From Trichosphaerium sp. ATCC 40318 (lineage: Eukaryota; Discosea; Flabellinia; Trichosidae), in assembly GCA_038496445.1 (NCBI GenBank), contig JALMLS010000056.1, positions 1 through 64,000 of the forward strand: DNA of 64,000 nt, written 5' to 3'. Shown piece by piece: positions 59,979 through 64,000 of the stretch (positions are counted from its first letter, which is position 1; each line of letters begins with the position of its first letter). Position numbers and translations under genes: made by a program. Under the pieces are notes generated by a model, which saw only the letters and a list, made by a program, of their open reading frames with translations, had not been told where the DNA came from and made no database searches.

Positions 59979-60013
59979 ATGAAATGCCTGAAAACTTGCA
60001 CTTTTTTCAATAT
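59979..60013 (+). repeat. 35-bp dispersed repeat, copy 2
   Basis: Identical to 53407-53441 (starts ATGAAATGCCTGAAAACTTG). Here it lies in an open frame reading DEMPENLHFFQYSVTG. Confidence 0.85.
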
Positions 60014-60737
60014 TCGGTTACCGGTCTTTTTTACTGTAAAGACAACTCCACAAAATTTTCAAGTAGTTTTGAGCGACAACCGGTAAAAGTATGTATCAAG
60101 TATTAAGCGCGGGTCCTTTTCGGCACTTTTCCAAGTGAAAAAACGTGATCGAACCGATTACCTTTTTTTAGCCTTTAGCTTTCCACGCTCTGTTTTTTTA
60201 CGCCATACAGTGTTAAAACGCTGGATGATGTTTGGGCCCTTTAGACGTTGTTTTGGCTCTAAATGCGATCGTAACGGCTTTTGTTGACTAAAACACCACA
60301 ATTTTCCTTCACTCTGCAAAACACAAGTCACCTATAGTGCGTCGCCAACAAAACACACGTATTTCTTTTCTCTACCTACATACTGCACTGGTCAACCTTT
60401 GTAAACAAGACACAAAGTAAGTAGTACTTACGTCAAGAACGCCAACAAGACCGGAAATAAGCTTGGTAGCGTTTAATTTCTTGCAATTGTAGAAAAATAT
60501 TAAAAATGCTGGAGGTATTTTTCAGACTCAAAACGCAGGGCGAGTTTTTTAAAAGTTGGCGCGTATTTCGCTAGATATTTCTTTTAACTCGTAAATCGAA
60601 AAAAAGCAATGAGTAGTCTTTTGAGATAATACAATTTTTACTTTTATACAGGTTTTAACTATTTTTACACTTTTTTTTCTTGTTTTTGTATGGTTGTTTA
60701 CCATTGTTGTTGGCGTTTTGGCGGTCCATTGTTGCGC

Positions 60738-61088
60738 TCAAAACAAACCCTTTCGTTCAAATGCGTCCACAAGTTGCAGTAAATAGTCTGCACCTGCTTC
60801 CAGGCCATCTTTTGAGAGGATTTCGCGTACTTGCACCTCTGGATTGAAGGTAACCTTGCGTGTGGTACAGGTTTGGACCTTTCTCTGCGGTTTGACTTCC
60901 ATTTCTTCTAGAAGTTGCAGTATGTAGTTCGCACCAGCTTCTAGGCCACCTTTCGAGAGGATCTCGTGTATTTGCACCTCTGGATCGACTGTGACTGTCT
61001 TCTCGGCGGCTGGTGGTTGTGGTTTGCCAAAAAAGAGTCTGTATGTGCGATTGGTGAAGTTTTCGATCGATTTGATAAGAGTAGACAT
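60738..61088 (-). CDS. small intronless protein with a duplicated 33-residue motif
   Basis: 116 residues in one exon, starting MSTLIKSIENFTNRTYRLFF at ATG 61088 and ending FERKGLF. Two copies of one motif make up most of it: VDPEVQIHEILSKGGLEAGA continuing NYILQLLEE, and FNPEVQVREILSKDGLEAGA continuing DYLLQLVDA. Each motif looks like a helix pair. A TATA-like TATTTAAAT lies about 25 bases upstream of the start on the minus strand. The family is not recognised. It could be a small scaffold or a viral-type insertion; neither is shown. Confidence 0.65.
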   Translation of the reverse strand: MSTLIKSIENFTNRTYRLFFGKPQPPAAEKTVTVDPEVQIHEILSKGGLEAGANYILQLLEEMEVKPQRKVQTCTTRKVTFNPEVQVREILSKDGLEAGADYLLQLVDAFERKGLF

Positions 61089-61547
61089 GATGAAGTGATG
61101 GCGCGTAGATGTATTTAAATTATGAGCTTAAGGTGCACCAAAAACGGTTAAGTGATTGAAGATTCCATTGACTCGGCGTGGACTGTAAGGCAGATTTCAA
61201 TTGCACTAAATAAGTACCTTGCAACTTAATACTATCTCAACCATCCCGGGAATTTAGGGATGTGAAGTTACTTAAGAAACAACAGATCCTGAGGAATAAG
61301 AATAAAAGAAGAATTCATTCCAAAGTCAGCTGCAACAGGCAAAATAGACGGTGAAATCAATCGGCAACACCTAGTCATTTTTCTAAAAAAAACTTGAAAG
61401 CATCACAGTGCTAATTTAATTCTGGTATTATATTTACAATTGCTACAACTCTCATAGTCATCCGCAGAGGGTTGAAACTTCAAAAAGTATCTGGTGGACT
61501 TGAACCTTTCGTTATCGTACAACTTGACTTCCTATCTACTGTAGTAA
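61089..61547. other. intergenic region
   Basis: Nothing coding or structured that I can support, except the TATA-like element just upstream of the 60738-61088 gene. Confidence 0.5.
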
Positions 61548-62929
61548 TCAAGTATTTGGTGTTGCTGCCTTTGGATGCTTTCTAGGCCTTCCAGGCCGTC
61601 TGGCAGGTGCACGTAGTTGGACCTCATATTTTGAATTATTCGATCCTGTCAGTTCCTGTTCTATGTAATCTATACGTGCGTGCATATCCCAATTCATATC
61701 CTTTATCCTCTTTTCAAGTACACCTGCAGTTTTTCGAACCAAATTCTCAACACGCTGCATTTGTGTCTTAACTACAGTGTATAGTTCCTCTTGAGAAGAC
61801 CGGTTAACAGTTCGGTAAACTTGATCCTTTATGGTCGAGTTAGGGTCGCCCGAAGAAAAATCGTCCAATTGCATCGCAGTGGAAGTCGAGGCACGTCTCG
61901 TGCTGGACCTTGTTCCATTATCCGTTGATTTGCCGTTCTTGGCAGAATCGCGAGAGCGTAGAGTTTTACGTCGCTTACGTGGAATAGTTTTAGTGGCGGG
62001 AAAGTACTCTTGGGATTCTAAAGAGGCTGCTGGCTTCTTTCGCTTCCGGGAAGGTCTGCTACTTGATGAGCTTTTGCCGTTTAGCTCAGGAAGAATTTTA
62101 TCATCATGAGACCTCGGTAATGCCATGAATGTCCTTTGTGTACGTTCCTTTGGTGTGTAACTTATCATACTAACATAATTCGGCTTTTCAAACTCCTTTT
62201 TGGCGGTGAATTTAAAATTATTATGATCGAATAGCTTTTGGAAGAAAAAAAGTGTTTTTGTCTTCGTCTTTGCTATCTGTTTGATTTCTGTTTTTGCCTT
62301 TTTAAGGGCAGTATAATGATAAACAAAGCACTTGCAATGGAGTTTTGATGTGTAGTCGCTATCAACGAGATTTGAACAAAATAATTCTTCGGGTTTGCTT
62401 TTTCGCTTCATGCTTTTCTGTACTACTTGCTGTAAAGCTGATTTTTGGCCGTTTTCATTAACACGCTTTGTTTGACGAAATAACCGTAGTAAATCATTGC
62501 CTCTACACAAAGTAATTAAGTTTACATGAATTATTTTAAGTCACATGTCAAAAAAAAATTTGCACGTGCTCACCTAAAGAACCACTCCAATTTTACCCAT
62601 TTCTTCTTGGATTGCTCATAAAGAGATATTATCCTTGCAATAGGGTACGGTTGCGTAGTATTATCACTTAACAAAACACAGTCGTAAACGTGATAAGTTT
62701 CATCCTGTAAAGTAAAAAGTCAGCCGTTAAATTAAATAAAAAATGATCCAGCCACAAAAAAATAATGACGTGGGTTTTTTTGCTATTGTGGGACAGGAAG
62801 TTGTTGCAAAAAAAAAAAAATTTGTACCTTGTACTTGCAAGCCTCATAAAATATGCGAGTGCCAATTTGCTTTACAGCCTTCCCAATCCACGTTGTGGGT
62901 GAGCTACGTTGTGGTCGCGTGTTAGTCAT
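61548..62929 (-). CDS. BAH-domain protein with C-terminal AT-hook
   Basis: Starts MTNTRPQRSSPTTWIGKAVK at 62929. The BAH domain spans three exons: IFYEACKYKDETYHVYDCVL, IARIISLYEQSKKKWVKLEW, then EELFCSNLVDSDYTSKLHCK and CFVYHY, matching the D-x-V, W-x-x-x-W-F and ElF-S...C-x-V blocks. The long C-terminal exon has basic nuclear-signal patches (RPSRKRKKPA; IPRKRRKTLRSRD), a coiled-coil-like stretch (VKTQMQRVENLVRKTAGVLE) and the AT-hook RRPGRPRKHP near the end. BAH plus AT-hook suggests a chromatin reader or tether. The stop is at 61548. It could be compared with plant BAH-type readers; exact orthology is open. Confidence 0.82.
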
Positions 62930-64000
62930 CCATTAATAAGATGGCGCTAAAAAAAGTATTAATAATTGGACTTGACGCTTGAGATGAAAAAATTGACGTT
63001 AGATCATTAAATAAGGTGTACTAAATGCGGAGCAGGTGATCGGCATCAAAGAGCTGTTAGCGCAATGTCACCACTCTCAAAAGGGCTTAAATTGCAATAA
63101 AACGGTATGAGGCGCATTTTTGCCCTTATAAGAATCTTTGGGTACAGATGAGCACTTACCGACTGGAGACAAGCCCGCTGCTGCTAGGGCAGTAAATTGA
63201 CGCTTTCCCTGACGTCAGCTGATGAGTTGAGGGTGTGATGGACCTGTTTAATAGATCAGAGGCGAGGTGAAGGTGGTAAAAAAGCGGCTAATCCATTAAA
63301 GCGCTGCGGTAGCATTGGTACCGTTTTAAACTGCCCAAGTGAAGCGATCTCGTGGGTCAACTGTTAACAGCTAATAAAGGACAATAGCTCCTTTGTAATT
63401 GTGCACCAGGTTGCGATAGAACAGCCTCAAGCGCTTGTACGGGGATTTGTTCTTTAGTAAAATTCGGTCCGTCCAAGTTCAATTCAAGGTGCCGTTTACT
63501 TTTGATACTTAACAATGCATTTACTTGCGTAACGGTTGTGCGCTACATACTGGGCGGTTTTCAACCGTAATAAGGGCTTTTCAATTAAGGAGACTACGCT
63601 GAACGCGAAATCGTCACAAAGTGAGAAAAACTTCGCGTCTCGCGCGTCTGACAGTGCTCTAACTCAAAAATTCGTAGATAAAATGCATAAACCTTCACAT
63701 ACAAGAGCAGAATCGCAACAAACCAAACCTACGTATGCAGAGTTAAAAGATGAAGTGCGTACAGCTTTAAATTGCTTTATAGATAGATAGATAGAAAATG
63801 GAAAGTAAGACGAACTAACTTATTTTGCAAAAGGAGTTGTCTAGTAGGCACTCTCTGGGTAGACTATTGGTTAAAAGTACGAAATTATCCTTTTTATGAC
63901 GCTATTGCGCCTAAATGGGTGCTCCTCTTGCTACACCCGCGTCAGCAACGCGTTGACACTATGCATAGGAAAAATTGGCCCTGTCACAGGCGAATTGGTA
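62930..64000. other. right end, mostly non-coding
   Basis: From about 62950 to 63480 the sequence is somewhat richer in G+C than other intergenic DNA here and has no long frame. At 63536-63790 a plus-strand frame (ASRASDSALTQKFVDKMHKP) ends at a GATA microsatellite; it lacks an early ATG and a known domain, so I do not call it. No tRNA or rRNA was recognised. Confidence 0.4.

Larger units (their letters stand above)
59170..60737. other. 1.6 kb intergenic with palindromic repeats
   Basis: No gene I can support. It holds three copies of a TTTTTCGGCTTGAG element (59616-59880) and the second copy of the 35-bp dispersed repeat, inside an 87-codon frame (59843-60106) that lacks any known domain. 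Confidence 0.5.

Noticed and set aside
63536-63790. 84-codon plus-strand frame near the right end
   Set aside because: It begins at GTG, has no family resemblance and runs into a GATA microsatellite; it could be part of a gene beyond the window but I cannot support it.

Overview
This is nuclear DNA of an intron-rich, gene-dense unicellular eukaryote. Genes sit on both strands, often less than 150 bases apart. They are cut by many short introns, mostly about 40-90 nt, with donors of the GTACGT/GTATGT type and acceptors that are almost always TAG. TAA, TAG and TGA all act as stops. Base composition is AT-rich (by eye about 37% GC). The gene set (PHLPP-like phosphatase, two-pore channel, EGF-alliinase aminotransferase, plant-style LRR ectodomain on a Thr/Pro-rich stalk, DIL-domain protein, Zn2Cys6 regulator) suggests a heterotrophic protist, perhaps stramenopile/SAR-like. 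That placement is inference and weak. I see no prokaryotic operon, CRISPR array, rRNA or confident tRNA.

Layout. 0.4-5.2 kb: long LRR-PP2C gene. 5.7-8.4 kb, minus: queuosine salvage enzyme and two tandem EF-hand genes. 8.5-12.5 kb: two-pore channel. 12.8-14.4 kb, minus: an unknown gene and a C2-domain gene. 14.8-18.2 kb: LRR/mucin-like membrane protein. 18.75-19.4 kb: intronless MORN-type repeat gene. 19.8-23.2 kb, minus: NT-C2/coiled-coil/DIL protein, divergent from an OGFr-domain gene. 24.8-27.4 kb, minus: kelch-coiled coil-SAM-PARP-like protein. 28.6-31.3 kb: unknown protein. 31.4-33.1 kb, minus: secreted RTX-like repeat protein. 33.4-37.4 kb: two alliinase modules in one polypeptide, the first with its catalytic residues lost. 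37.6-38.5 kb: LRR gene. 39-40.9 kb, minus: trimethyllysine/butyrobetaine-type dioxygenase. 41.2-43.6 kb: tandem WY/GG-repeat protein ending in a nuclease-like fold. 43.9-46.7 kb: ankyrin-metallophosphoesterase fusion. 47.1-47.5 kb: small membrane protein. 47.7-53.3 kb: RhoGEF with two ubiquitin-like domains. 53.7-54.7 kb: esterase. 54.9-57.5 kb: Zn2Cys6 regulator. 58.5-59.2 kb: RING protein. 60.7-61.1 kb: duplicated-motif small protein. 61.5-62.9 kb: BAH/AT-hook protein. The last kilobase is mostly non-coding.

The genes do not form a pathway; this is an ordinary chromosomal mixture of signalling, membrane, chromatin and metabolic genes. The most unusual signals are: the kelch-SAM-PARP architecture; the alliinase dead/alive tandem; the WY/GG-repeat nuclease-like protein; two candidate 18-nt introns that restore reading frames; a marked excess of the palindrome CACGTG, including at GC-AG intron donors; and relic fragments of MORN-repeat and FANCM-like helicase genes. 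All gene models are hand-built from reading frames and splice motifs, so exon edges, above all first exons, carry uncertainty.
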